Assembly: GCA_951799445.1 (NCBI GenBank)
Contig: OX637292.1
Span: 2,855,296 to 2,919,295, forward strand
Direction of reading: 5' to 3'
From: Pseudisothecium myosuroides
Lineage: Eukaryota > Streptophyta > Bryopsida > Hypnales > Lembophyllaceae
Length of the DNA stretch: 64,000 nt
Shown: positions 24,599 to 36,812 of the stretch, in pieces
Layout: each line of letters starts with the position of its first letter
How positions within the stretch are numbered: the stretch's first letter is position 1
Program-made: the position numbers and the translations under genes
The notes under the pieces: model-generated
Databases searched by the model: none
Told to the model about the DNA's origin: nothing
The model's input: only the letters and a program-made list of their open reading frames with translations

Positions 24599-24915
24599 AA
24601 GGTAGTCTGCTCTTAAAGCCGGTGACCTTTTAAGAGCTGATTGCATTTGGGGAGAAGCTAAACTCCTTGAAGCAATTTTCTGTAATTTTCCATAGGAAGG
24701 AAAATGAAATTGGCATCTAACCCAAGTCGTTTCATATTATTTGGACCTTTGTGGAATTAGTTATGATTTTTTGAAGTTGAAACACAGTGGTTACTAAAAG
24801 CAACCACTTCCTAAAATGTACATTACAGGTGCATTGAAGAAAGAAAAATGTACCTTTGTGTTAGAGGTCGCTTTCAGAGCAAGGTCACTTTCTAAAGAGA
24901 CTCTGCCTTGGGTGA
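24599..24915 (+). repeat. Repeat R, copy 2 (AGGTAG end)
   Basis: It starts AGGTAGTCTGCTCTTAAAGC and is colinear with the copies at 36368-36665 and, inverted, 21035-21325. It is non-coding and the right edge is approximate. Confidence 0.65.
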
Positions 24916-26010
24916 GTGTTTTCGGAGCAAATTTTTGTTGAAAAGCGATACAAATTTTTCATAAGGTGGAATATTTGGTTGGCAAGATCAATTCTTCTTT
25001 TTCAATGGATGAAATGATCAAATTGCTACCAAATCTTGGGATGGTATCGCTCTACTTTCAATGAATGTATGTACATTCTTTTGGATGAATAAATGAATCT
25101 CCATCCATGTATTCCACGTTTCATCACTTTCCCTGGATGTAAATAGCTTCGTCGCTTTCTGCACTCAGTCCCCGAAATTGGTCTCTTTTGCAAGTCTTGT
25201 TGAACGCTGACCCTACCTTACCATCCATTGGCCCGGCCAGCCTTCAACAACAAGACTTGTCAAGAGACCCGCCACTGATTTCTCAAAGTGCAGAAGCCTC
25301 TACAGTACAGAGCACATGCAAGTTTGGGTGGACGGAAATCAAGTACTCATCGTATAACAACTACTGTAGAAGGGCCTTTGCTTTGCTTTGCTTTGCCTTG
25401 CTTTGGATGAGCTGGGCAAGCAGTCAACGCCCACTTTGGAAGAAAAAACCACAATGCCTTTAAACCTTTGTAAGATATCATGCAAGTGGTGGTGGATGGA
25501 AAATGAGTTGGGGATGAGCTGGGCAATCAATCAGTCAACTCTCACCTTTGGAAGCAAAAAAATATGGGCAGCTTTACCCTTTGCAACACCACATGCAACA
25601 AACATTTAACTATGGAAGAAGAAGAAGAAGAAAAAAAACATGCCCTGGAAAAGGTGGGTATCGATAAGAAGGGTTGAAATTCTTTTGCAATTCTACCCCG
25701 CATCATAGGCTTTGATATTTAGAAAATTCATGTGGCAGGAGAATTTGTGGAAGTGGGAAGCTTGTACACACCACAACAAACAACACATGAAATTGCATTG
25801 TGTGTGCAACAAACAAATATCTGACTATTCATTCAAAAGTCCATCGGGCTGAGGCAAAAGAACCGACCCAAAATGCCACACAAAAGGCTGTGATGTAGTC
25901 TCGGACACCTGTTGTGGAAAAGGAATACAAAAATGGAAACCTTGGAAACTGCAATAAGGTAACTACTACACCGAATTCCGACCGCTTTCTAAAACTGCAA
26001 CGCAGTGTTC

Positions 26011-26041
<31 letters not shown>

Positions 26042-26695
26042 AATAAAAACTGCAACGCAGTCTAGATTTTTGCCTAAAATGCCCTTTCACTATTCATGAG
26101 AGAAAATGGTTGGTTGCCACAAACCATATTTTCAATATTTTGTGAAAATGTATAGTTTATTCAATCACACAGTGTCCAAAAAATGCATTTTAAGAGAATC
26201 TAGAATCATCTTTTGACTACCAACAACACCCTGCAAAAAAAATCCAATATATTAATGGGAACTATGATGAATTGCTTATTTGTGCAATTTTAGGTGTAGT
26301 TTCCTAAGAGTATTTTAGCTAGAACCTCACTTTGCAAGATGGTAGAATGATATAAGGTGGGTACCTCCAAAACCACCATTTTTGCTTTTGTGTCTAATTA
26401 GGTACTATTATTAGACTAGTCACATTCTTGTATTTTCTAGTTGGCACTTGAAAGGAGGTTCCAACGCACCAAAGAATGTGACATTTGGATGCCATATGAA
26501 AAAATTATGAAGCAACAAATTTTAGTTCTGAAACAGTTTCTTCTACATAGGTACATAATTGATTTTGGAGATGCATGTAGAGTGAAGATGGCGACTTACA
26601 GTCATTGGTGCATTTTTGGGTGCCCACCATAAGGTAAACACTTGATTTCAAACCATTCATTAAAGGTCATAAATTTCGATGCTTGACTCCAAATG
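24916..26695. other. Gene-free stretch with small repeats
   Basis: No protein is recognised. It contains a hairpin (25159-25293), a duplicated GGATGAGCTGGGCAA segment (about 25405 and 25514) and A-rich runs near 26010-26050. Confidence 0.5.
25159..25293. repeat. Imperfect hairpin, microRNA-precursor-like
   Basis: The left arm (25159-25203, containing GGTCTCTTTTGCAAGTCTTG) pairs with the right arm (25243-25293, containing CAAGACTTGTCAAGAGACC) with a few mismatches and bulges. The loop is about 40 bases. Its length and imperfect pairing resemble a plant MIRNA foldback. There is no expression evidence. Confidence 0.55.
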
Positions 26696-27100
26696 TAAGG
26701 TAGTATGGCCTAAAAGCGACCATTTAAGGGCTGATCTGCCTTTTTCACAGGTTTTCTTGAACAAAAATATTTTTGGATCATTTTTCAGAGAAAGAAAAAT
26801 GGATGCAAAACGTTACACAAGTGGTTTCATATTTTTTGAACCGTTTTCGAATTACTTATAAATTTTAAAAAAAAATTGTTGTAGGCACCTATTTGTGACC
26901 CTAGGTCTTCCAAAATCTGACCACTTGCAACTTCTAAAGTGATTTGAGTAAATGACGGTCAATGATTGGCTCTTGCAATAAATAAAACTTTTCACTCAAT
27001 TCTCTCAATGGCTCGAGAGGTCCATTTAAGGACCACCTAAAATGACCTAAATATAGGGTCGATTTGAAGAGGCCGCTCGCTTTTAGAGCACACTACCTTA
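26696..27100 (-). mobile_element. MITE M, copy 1 (TA-AGGTAG family), empty site
   Basis: A 405-bp element with TAAGGTAGTATGGCCTAAAAGC at the left and GCTTTTAGAGCACACTACCTTA at the right; TA flanks both ends. It is inverted relative to the copies at 31308-32639 and 37336-37741. An intact single TTAA at 26724-26727 marks the place where copy 2 carries a 0.9-kb insertion. Confidence 0.85.
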
Positions 27101-27287
27101 CTCTGGGAACAACAAGAGCCTAGGATCAATAGTCAATCCTTTGAAAATACTTACTAAATTCAAAAAATATATATTAAGAGAATTTGGAATCTTCTTTTAC
27201 TTGTCAACAAGATTCAAGAAAAAATAGAGCAACTTATTATAATAGTAACATCTCATTTGGATGATATTAGATGTAGTTATCTTTATG

Positions 27288-28227
27288 TTAACCCCTAAAG
27301 GACCGGCATGCATTTTTTGGCCGTATAGAAATTTTGGGCAGGTCCGTGTGACTAGAGATTTCCATATTTTAAGCTGAAATTTTAATAGAAGGTAGGCGCA
27401 AGGAATATCTTTCATATGCACTAAATTTCAGGACATTTGGAAATAGGAGTCAAAAGTTATGGCCAAATATGTTACTTTTTTTCGTAACTGGGCAGTCCGG
27501 GTAACAAGAAAAATTTGGCAAATTTTTTTTTTTTTTTTTAATATTTTTTTTCTTGTAGATTATATTTTTGTCTATCTGGAAAGCTTTGATTCATTTCATT
27601 TGGATTTGTTATGAGAAAGTTATGGACATTCTTGTTTTTCGGGCAGTTAGAGCATCTTCTTGAAAAAAATAACTTGTAGGATTCATTTCTAAATGCTATT
27701 TTTGCAACTTAAAAAAAAATAAAAATTCTCATGGTTTAGTTTACTTGCTAGAACAATCTCACCATTGGGATTAGTGTATTTTAATTCCATCTAAAATATA
27801 TTAACGTTTTAGATTTTCCTTCTATCTCGTACCTACTTCTACTTAATAAATTTTTTAGGAATGATAATTAAGTTTTTTTGAATTTTTTTTTTCCCCTAGA
27901 CTCTCAACTCAATTCTCCACTATAAATATTTGAAGCACAAAACTCTATAGTGCAAAAATTTTAAGTTAAAAATGTTTAAAGTCAAAAAATCTAGTCCCGC
28001 AATGTGCTGAAATACTTGTTTTTTCCACTTTAAACACAGATATCTTGCAATCTGAGCGGTCAAAAATTCTGAAATTTTTTCCACACATTCTCATACTAGT
28101 TAGGTGTAAGATCCTACGGTTAGATGTGCAGAAAAGACATTTTTCATTTTTTTTTACTCCTTGCTATAGAAATGGCAGTTTTGATGGGTTTTTGGCAGAA
28201 AAAAGGCCTTGGGCCTTTAGGGGTTAA
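27288..28227 (+). mobile_element. TTAA element B, full length (piggyBac-like MITE)
   Basis: A 940-bp unit from TTAACCCCTAAAGGACC to GGCCTTTAGGGGTTAA. The outer TTAA pair (27288-27291 and 28224-28227) would be the target duplication and CCCCTAAAGG the terminal inverted repeat. TTAA duplication with C-rich CCC ends is the signature of piggyBac-type elements; Kolobok also duplicates TTAA. No frame over about 75 codons and no DDD/DDE transposase motif, so it is non-autonomous. Element C is the same element in the other orientation. Confidence 0.75.
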
Positions 28228-29042
28228 GTTCTTGGAATCTAGTTCACTTTGCACAACTGGGAACCATTGAAATTTAATCCTTGAGTATGAAGTTTTGTCT
28301 GCAATATAGGCAATTGGTCAATCTAATAACAAAACTATACTAATTGATGCTTATAGTTTCCAAATAAAATGTCAAGTAAATCATTGTATCTAGATCATAA
28401 TTTTTTATTTCTCCCCTTGAAGGATTGAGGAAGTACACCACATATTGATCCGTGGATTAAACATCTTCTTTTGTAAAATAATCAACAATAATGACGGAAT
28501 TTCCAGCACCAACCACTACAAATGTATTCAAGCAATTCTGCCCCAAACCAAGTGATTGGAATGATACTTTGCATTTCTCCATTCACCAAGGCTTTTCAAA
28601 GTCATCCATTGGTCATTTTTCAATTTGATGTAGCTTTCCACCACTCACCTAATTGCTTCACATTTCATTTTCACTATGATGGCAAAAGATATGAAGGGTG
28701 GAATTTGAGAAATTTCATAGAATGTGGAATTTGGTAGTTCTTCCTAATCCTACCAACCGGCTTCACAAAAGATCAAGTTTTTCTAAGCACAATGAAGAAA
28801 AATGAACATGTCCTTCCCTATCATGGAGAGCATAATCTCTTAATCAAAGGTACGTTCATCCATTATCAACAGTGCCCAAAATGCCACACCTAAATTTGGA
28901 CCAAAATGAATTACAAAAAATAGATGTTTATTACACAAGATGTACACAATCAAAGTATGAGAGTCTATGAGAGCCTGATGTTGTTTCTGAATACACCTAC
29001 AAAAATACTTAAAAATTTCATAACTTATTTGTACGGTGTCTA
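28228..29042. other. Gene-free intergenic DNA
   Basis: The short open frame at 28522-28737 has no recognisable family. No element ends were identified. Confidence 0.45.
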
Positions 29043-29045
29043 AAT

Positions 29046-29884
29046 CACTAGAAGAAAAACGTCTCCCACAACCAATTAAATAACAATTACATGTCCTATA
29101 TAACTATCATGCAACTATAGCCCTTATTATTAGCACCAAATTTTACATGTATATTCATGTAGTTGAAAAGTAGTCGTAGAATGAAAGGATTACGGGAGTA
29201 TAACAAAGTTCAAATTTAGAATTAATGTGAGTTATTCACCATCCAATATACATCTTAGTTGTCAATGTGGACAAGTCTCTACTCCGTGGAATCCACCATG
29301 TTGATCTCCAATCGCAAAAAAACTAAATTTGACTGAAAAGTATCTGTAGTTTGACTCAAAAATGACTACAACTGTACAATGATTGTGGTTTTCCCAATTG
29401 TCTTGTATCAATTGTCCAGAGTACCATTAGGTTGGACTTATAAGACTTGTAAGTTGTGTAATGAATTTTGTTAATAGAATTCTCAGATTTCAACAATCTA
29501 TAGAAATCTAAAAATATTTAAAATCTAAAAAATATTTAAAACCTATGAAATTGTAATGTTTCCTAGACAAGTTAATTCTATTAAATACCAATATTTGAAC
29601 TTTTGAAATCTGAAAAAGAAGCTAGATCTAAAATTTCAAAATCTACAAATCTATGTGGCACTCAATGCCACATAAGCAAATACGTCAGAAGAATATGTAA
29701 AAGAAGTTTCAACTAGTAGGCTATTGGATAAGAAACAACCCCATTGTACTTTACAACTACAATTCCAAGAATGACTTGTCCACAATGATTGCAAATCCTC
29801 AAATTAGCACCAGTCACAAATGTTCCATGCAACTAATAAAATAGTTGTTCTTTGTAGTTGCAAAACCTTCATTTTCTTCTAGTG
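29046..29884. mobile_element. Non-autonomous CACTA element with AAT duplication
   Basis: An 839-bp element. It begins CACTAGAAGAAAA and ends, read on the minus strand, with CACTAGAAGAAAA as well. AAT at 29043-29045 and 29885-29887 is the 3-bp target duplication typical of CACTA elements. Subterminal text (AAGAATGACTTGTCCACAATG) is shared with the right side of the 12025-14006 element, so both belong to one family. No transposase is present. Confidence 0.8.
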
Positions 29885-30269
29885 AATATTGCATGCTAAA
29901 GTGTTTAGGAATTCTCTTTTATTGCCAATACCATCCACTAAAAATGTTTTACATTTTACATTTAATAATAATAATTATACTTATTTGGAATTAGTGACAA
30001 TTACAGGTGTACATACCTTATTTATTGTATACCCCTTTATATTTTACATTGTATGTAGTGAGAGCATCGCCACCCCTGCTCAGCCAAGCAATCTAGCCCA
30101 GCAAGTGAGCGTCCAATTCTACTTTTCTTCCTCCCCATGCCTGCTTCCACATATATCAAACTACTGGTCCCATTCAAAATCAACATATATTCACTAGGAT
30201 TCAGAGCCCGTTTACTTCTTAGTTGAGCCTACATTCCACCACATTCTCGTGATACTAGCTTGTTTCTTC
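29885..30269. other. Short gene-free stretch
   Basis: The open frame at 29889-30197 has no recognisable motif. GAGCATCGCCACCCC at about 30062 resembles a PIF/Harbinger-type MITE end, but no partner was found. Confidence 0.4.
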
Positions 30270-30632
30270 TAAGGTAGGAGCACCCATTTCCCTCCATGTC
30301 CCAGAACCCATTCCATGCAATAGCCCCTCCAATCCACTCATCAAGAGACCAAGTTGTAGTTAGTTAGATGGTTTCATGGCAGTTGCGGACTGGTGCCCAT
30401 GTGAAAGCGGATACTGTTCAAAAATGGGACCCTTTAAGAATGGGCAATGGGTGCTTTTCGCCTTTGCACTTTGACCAAGCTTTCTAGAAGCAGTTTTTTA
30501 AATTCAAGAGTTTTTTTGGGGGGCATCTCCCACTCTTTCATTTGCCTTCCATTTTGTCCATTTAGTTTCCACATTGGCTTCATAGTCTACTCACCATGGC
30601 TTAAATAGATGGTTATGGGTGCTCCCACCTTA
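30270..30632. mobile_element. MITE with TAAGGTAGGAGCACCCAT ends
   Basis: A 363-bp unit. The left end TAAGGTAGGAGCACCCAT and right end ATGGGTGCTCCCACCTTA are inverted repeats with one mismatch and TA at the outer edges. It shares only the AGGTAG terminus with MITE family M, so it is a separate family with similar ends. Confidence 0.75.
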
Positions 30633-31307
30633 GTCAACCTTGTCATGCCCAATTGAATGTGCACATTACAACAAACTTAAGGAACTTGAGAGCCTCGAAT
30701 ATAGGGAATGCGCATCGAATTTTTTGGGTTTTATTAATTTAAGAAGTTGCAAGTCGGGACCGAGGCGGTGGAAGATGGTCAGGACCGGTAAAGAGACGAG
30801 CTCTTTTTGAGCCCACTCAACAGCCTTGGTCGGTCGGCAGGCCCACAGTGACAATGCTCTCATACATTGTAAGAGGTCATATATGCACCATCTCCATGCC
30901 CCTCTGTCTGTGATGCCTCTCTTTTTCCAAGCAGAGTTGGTGAAGCTACCAAGGACGATGGAGTCCGGTTGCATCAAGTCATGTTGACGTTCTAAAATGA
31001 AAATATTTCATGCATGATTTTTTATTTTTTATTTTATTGATTATTATTATTAATTTTAAATGAACGGACAATTTCCATTGTTCATGCATGAATTTGGAAA
31101 CTCAATCTCACTCGGTCTTGAGGGCCACTGCAACACAAGGTCCCAAGGTGTGTGGAATCACAGTGCATTATTTCAATGCTTTTCATCAAGTTGGTTCCAT
31201 CAGCTCTCCTTGTCCATCACTGTGCTGGCCAGAAGAGATTACTACTGCACTTTACTTGAAATAGAAGACACCTATAATTGTGAAAGAACGTCAGTGAGTG
31301 AGTCTTG
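30633..31307. other. Gene-free stretch
   Basis: It contains a GC-richer part (30720-30980) with a 103-codon minus-strand frame that resembles no family I know. It is probably not a gene. Confidence 0.4.
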
Positions 31308-32639
31308 TAAGGTAGTCTGCTCTAAAAGCAACTGTCTTCTTCAAATCAACCCTATAATTAGCTCTGGAATGGATATGAGGGGGTCCTTAAATTGACCTCT
31401 TTAGCAATTGAATGAATGGAGAATAAAGTGTTATTCATTGCAAGAGCCAATCATTCTCCTTGGTTTCTCTCTGTACAAGTTGCAAGGGAATGGATTTTGG
31501 GGGACATGCGGTCACGTATAAGTGCCTACAACAGAAAGCATGGAAAATTTGTAAATAATTCAATAATGCTTAAAAAATAAATGAAATCACTTGTGTTACA
31601 TGCCACATCTATTTCTCTTTGTCTGAAAAATGAGCTAAAAATCTTCCCGGCCACAGAAGCCCATGAAAATGGCGGACTAGCCCTTAACCCCTAAAGGACC
31701 AAGGCCTTTCTTCTGCCAAAAAACATTGAAAACTGCCATTTCTATAGCAAAGAGTGAAAAAAAAATTTAATTATTTTTTTTCTACATCTAACCGTAGGAT
31801 CTTACACCTAACTAGTATGAAAAAGTGCGGAAAAAAATTCAGAATTTTTGACTGGACAGATTGCAAGATATTTGCGTTTAAAGTGGAAAAAACAAGTTTT
31901 TCAGCACATTGCGAGACTAGATTTTTCGGCTTTGAACATTTTTAACTTAAAATTTTTGCACTATAGAGTTTTGAACTTTAAATATTTATAGTGGAGAAAT
32001 GAGTTCAAAATCTAGGAAAAAAAAATTCAAAAAAACTTAATTATCATTCTTAAAAAAATTGTTAAGTAGAAGTAGGTACAAGATAGAAGGAAAATCTAAA
32101 ATATTCATATATTTTAGATGGAATTCAAATGCACTAATCCCAATGTTGAGATTGGTCTAGCAAATAAACTAAACCACACAAAAAAACAATTTGAAAAATT
32201 TGAAAAATTGCATTTAGAAATGAATCTTACAAGTTATTTTTTTCAAAAGATGCTCTAACTGCCCGAAAAACAAGAATATCCATAAATTTCTCATAGCAAA
32301 TCCAAATGAAATGAATCAAAGCTTTCCAAATTAAAAAAATATAATCTATGAGAAAAAAATATTAAAAAAAAATCAAATTTTTGCAATTTTTTTTGCTGCC
32401 CGGGTTGCCCTCTGTCCCCTGTTTTGAGCTTATTTGGTCATAACTTTAGTTCCCAGGCACCGATTTTGAAAAAAATTATATTCCCACGAAGCTAATCAGC
32501 TTTTCTACCTCCAAAAAAAGTTTCAAAAAATCAGGAGAAAATTTCAGCCCGTAGGTACCTACCTGAAAACGCATTTGTCTCCCGAAGGGACAACGGTCCT
32601 TTAGGGGTTAAACGGTTGCTTTTAGAGCAAACTATTTTA
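31308..32639 (+). mobile_element. MITE M, copy 2, split by TTAA element C
   Basis: The left part 31308-31683 (TAAGGTAGTCTGCTCTAAAAGC) and the right part 32612-32639 (ACGGTTGCTTTTAGAGCAAACTA) together equal the intact copies. After removing the insertion and one TTAA the length is 408 bp, against 405 and 406 bp for copies 1 and 3. Confidence 0.85.
31684..32611 (-). mobile_element. TTAA element C, full length, nested in MITE M
   Basis: A 928-bp element from TTAACCCCTAAAGGACC (31684) to GGTCCTTTAGGGGTTAA (32611). It has the same architecture as element B in the opposite orientation. The flanking MITE copies show a single TTAA at this point, so TTAA was duplicated on insertion. Non-coding. Confidence 0.85.
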
Positions 32640-32707
32640 AACGGCCCAAGACCTTTTGGATATTCTTGGAGTTTGTTCAAGACTAAAATCCAAAGCCCAA
32701 GGGTTGT

Positions 32708-33636
32708 TTAACTCCTAAAATACCAAGGCATTTTCTGGCTCCAAAACCACTGAAAACTGCCATTTCTGCTGCAATCACTCCCTAAACCAAAAAAAACTTT
32801 TTTTTTAGAATCTAACCGTAGGATCTTGTACTTAACTTGTCTCAAATCATGTGGTAAAAATTTCAAGACATTTGACCGTTCCGATTGGAAGATATCAACA
32901 TTCAAAGTTGGAAAAAAAAGTTTTTAAAACTGTTTCCTGCAATTTCAGATGACTTTGACGGCCATTTGTGGATTTTTTTTTGCACTACACAACAAAAAGT
33001 TGTGATTTTTTATGTTGAACATATGAGTTGAGAGTTGGGGAAAAAAATTTCAGAATGTCAAACCTTGATTTTCACATATAAAAAAATTGTTAAATAGAAG
33101 TAGGTCCAAAATTGAACAAAACACTAAATTGTTAATAGCTCTTAGGTGGAACTAAAACAACATAATCCCAACGGTGGGATTGTTCTTGCAAACAAATTTA
33201 ACCTTGCCAAAAAAAAAAATTGAAAAAAATTGAAAATTGCATTCAAAAATGAATTCTATAAGTTGGTTTTTTTGAAGATGCTTAAACTGCCCGAAAAACA
33301 AGATTGTCCATAACTTTCTCATTATTAGTCCAAATAGAATGAATCAAAGCTTCAAATGTAGACAAAAACATGATCTTTGAGGAAAAAAAATTTATAAAAA
33401 AAAAATCATTTTTCTGTTTTTGTTTTTTTCTGCCTGCCGAACTGCTTTTTTGCTTTAGAAGGGCATAACTTTTGCTTCCGGGCACCGATTGAAAAACAAA
33501 TTATACTTTTAGAAAGCTACTATGATTCCCTATCTTCAAAAAAAAATTCAAAAAATCAGGTTAAAATTTCAGGTCGCACGAGCCTGCCCAAAATCTGAAG
33601 TGTCCCCCGAGGGGACTTTGGTACTTTAGGGGTTAA
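32708..33636 (-). mobile_element. TTAA element D, full length
   Basis: A 929-bp element from TTAACTCCTAAAATACC (32708-) to GTACTTTAGGGGTTAA (33636). It is colinear with C and in the same orientation but more diverged. Its last TTAA (33633-33636) is also the first TTAA of element E. Confidence 0.75.
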
Positions 33637-34189
33637 TCCCTAAAGGTAAAAATTGTGGTTTTTGGCAACATAGCAATTTTAGGCAGCTCATTACAAATGG
33701 GTTTTTAAAATAAATTTGACACAACATGTGCCTGAGTACTAGCTTTAAGGCCCAACTATTTTCATAACTTTTGACTACATAGTTAAAAAGTTATTGCATG
33801 ATATGTAATTTTCATTGCTTGGCGGGCAACCTGGGCAGCTCGAAAAACTTATTTTAAAATCATTTTTTTTAAGAAATAAAAATTTGAAATTGGTTCTCTA
33901 TATTTATATATATGTGGAAAGTTTTGAATCATTCCATTTTGATTAACGGGATGAAAGTTATGAGGAGTTTTAGTTTGTAGATAGGTATCGAGTCTTTGAA
34001 AACCATACCTATCCGCAATCTAAAATTCCTTGAAACTTTCATCTCATTAATCAAAATGGAATGATTCAAAGCCTACCGGCTCACGTTCCACTAAAAAAAG
34101 GTGCCAAATATAATATTTGGGTAAGATTTTGTTTACCTTCAAAGTTGAGTCAACACCAAAATATAGTGCCTTAAGCATTTAGGGTTTAA
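33633..34189 (+). mobile_element. TTAA element E, short foldback derivative
   Basis: About 557 bp, from TTAATCCCTAAAGG to CATTTAGGGTTTAA. The interior carries an inverted repeat of about 37 bp (33923-33959 against 34033-34070). Its text, AATGGAATGATTCAAAGC, also occurs once in elements C, D and F, so E seems to be a rearranged short form. Confidence 0.6.
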
Positions 34190-36367
34190 TCCCTAACAAT
34201 CCTTGAATTAGTTTAACATTCCTAAATTGTGAAGTCATAAAGTACAATGTAGAAAAAAAATTGTGATGATTTTCAAACAAAGTTGTAAACAATGACTTGT
34301 GAATCATATTCACATAATTGGATCTATTTCTACACCAACCAATTGATATTTACTGATTAAAAATATAGAACCGAAAAATTCCTTCTAAATTGATTGTATA
34401 TTGATTATTAGTGATTTTTAAGAAAGGATACCAATTATTATTAGATACTAATTTTACACCATTCACGACACCATTGGAATTAATAATTTTCAATTTCTTG
34501 TAAAAGTTATTAGCGGTTTAATTGTTTCTTTCATTTAGTATCACCTTCCACTTTATAATTTTTTAAGATGAATGTGAGAAAAAATGTTCAAATTTTCAAA
34601 TATATATTCTCGATACATTTTTCAACAAATCAACTACTATATATAAGTTATAGTGCATTCTTTTTAAATGTTGAAAGACAAAAATTTATCTCTTAGAAGG
34701 GCTAGAAAAAGCCTATTTTCTGAAATTTATGCACATTGAACTAGTAATTAGTGGGGATATTCAATTTAAATTGGAGAGGATGTACTTGAACAAGTTAACT
34801 AAAGGATTATATAGCTAGATTTATTAAAAAATAAATATAGACGAAGATTTTAGGCTTACTATAGGGACAAGTATTTTGAAGAAGTTTTGGACCTGTAAAC
34901 ATCAAAGAACTTTAGGGATTAAGATTTGAGCTAATAATAGTAGTTATAGTTTTTAATTTTCTTAGCTAGGCCCTTAGTGGAAAGTGTCCCCAATACAACA
35001 ATCTATAAAAAAATTGGTTGGATGTACTTGGGCATTGTGAAATAACAAAAGAATGTGTGCATGAATGATTCAAAATATTCCTATTGTTCCAAAATGATCT
35101 TCCAGTTGGACAAAATGTTTGGGACTTTAGGCTAAAAATAAGTTATTTCAACCCATTTCAAGATGTAAGTATAATTTAGTGCATTCCCATCGTCCTAAAA
35201 CTTTGAGTTTAATTTGGAGCCCTTTTTAAAATGTAGTATTGAGGGTAATCCATGAGTTAGGACCAATATGAACTAAGAGTCCTTTTATTCAAGAACCAAT
35301 TTCAAAATATTAATGCATAATGGGAGTGAGTATAAGATGTTAGGAACTAAATAATGTAGGGCAATCTATTTCCAAAAAAAAATTCAGTCACAATCAAGCT
35401 TGTGTACAAATGAAGTTGATATTTTAATCATTATACAATAAAATTGTAATAGCATTTAAATGAATTGCAAAAATAGCATTTGAATATTGTTATATATGAG
35501 ATCAAAGTTAATTGATATATTATCCAAGTCATGCACAATTTCCAATGCCCACGTGATAAACACTCTGCATTGAGTTTCTACTATTATCCAAATTTATAAG
35601 CTATGACTATTTCAATTTTTGTGAAGATTTGAAAAAAAATTGAGAAAAAATCAAATCAAATCAAGCTTAACAAATATGAAATTCTCACCATTGGCATACG
35701 TACATCAAAAATAATTCTATAGATAGAAAACCAATAATACTTATTTGAGAGGATTCTAAATAGGTAGCATTTGCTATAAACATATACAAAAAACTCTCCA
35801 AAAAAAATATTGGAAGAAAAATTGTAGTCCTTCATCTAGTATTATTCATTAAAATCACCTAAGTGTCATTTTTTGCAATTTAACAATCCAAAGATTATTT
35901 TGTATTTTATTGTCTCAATATGATATCAAATATGGTTGCCTCAATCAATAAGAAATGAAAAGTTGTTATTTTGAATCAAAATATTTCACTTGAATATCCA
36001 AATATTTTTTTATACATACATATATTTAAAGAAATTCGAAGCATAAAATATCAATCCAAACCCTTGAAATGGAATGGAAAAGAATAGAACATTGTACCTA
36101 CCATTAGAGTTTGGAATGTCCTTGGTGGAAAATCCAGTACAATTGCTATTGGTTGACCCATACGTCAGTGTAAAGTCACACAAATATTACTACGGTGAAA
36201 GTTTTTTGACGGGTACAAACCATTATCACCAAGAGTAAAGTAGATCTTGCATGCATAAGATCTATGGCACTCCTACACCTTGGTACTGTACTAGCCAGTA
36301 CGTATAGTATGCCAACATATACTACTGGTAAATATTATGTTCCCCATCTACCAAAGCATCCACAATG
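34190..36367. other. AT-rich stretch without genes
   Basis: No open frame of note and no clear element termini in over 2 kb. It probably represents old, diverged repeats. Confidence 0.5.
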
Positions 36368-36665
36368 ATAAAGCAACCTTCCAAGAGCTGATTGCATTTG
36401 GGGGAAGCTAAACTCCTTAAAGCAATTTTCAGTAAATTTTTATAGGAAGAGATATGGAATTGGCATCTAATTCAAGTCGTTTCGTATTTTTTGGACCTTT
36501 GTGGAATTAGTTACAAATTTTTGAAGTTGAAACACAGTAGTTGCTGAAAGTGACCTCCTCTTGAAATGTACACTGTTGGTACATTGAAAAAAGTAAAATG
36601 TACCTCTGTGTTACAGGCCACTTTCAGAGCAGGGTTGCTTTTAGAGTACTTTATTTTACTATGAG
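36368..36665 (+). repeat. Repeat R, copy 3
   Basis: It is colinear with 24599-24915: the AGAGCTGATTGCATTTGGGG start, the GTTGAAACACAGTAGTTGCT middle and a GGTTGCTTTTAGAGTAC right end. No coding capacity. Confidence 0.7.
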
Positions 36666-36671
36666 TACTAG

Positions 36672-36812
36672 TAAGGTAGACATACACATTCCTGTCCTTG
36701 CACCCAATTTCATCCTCATGTACCAATGTAGTACACTATAGGAAGCAAATGTGCACCACTGGTACATGAGGGAGGAGTTCATAAAAGGACAGGTATGAGT
36801 ATGTCTACCTTA
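36672..36812. mobile_element. 141-bp MITE with TAAGGTAGACATAC ends
   Basis: The left TAAGGTAGACATACACATTC and the right end, minus strand TAAGGTAGACATACTCATAC, continue in CCTGTCCTT, so the terminal inverted repeats are about 28 bp. TA flanks both sides. It is another family with the AGGTAG terminus. Confidence 0.8.

Noticed and set aside
30666..30977. 103-codon minus-strand frame in a GC-richer patch
   Set aside because: No motif, and surrounded by MITEs; it may be captured or chance sequence.
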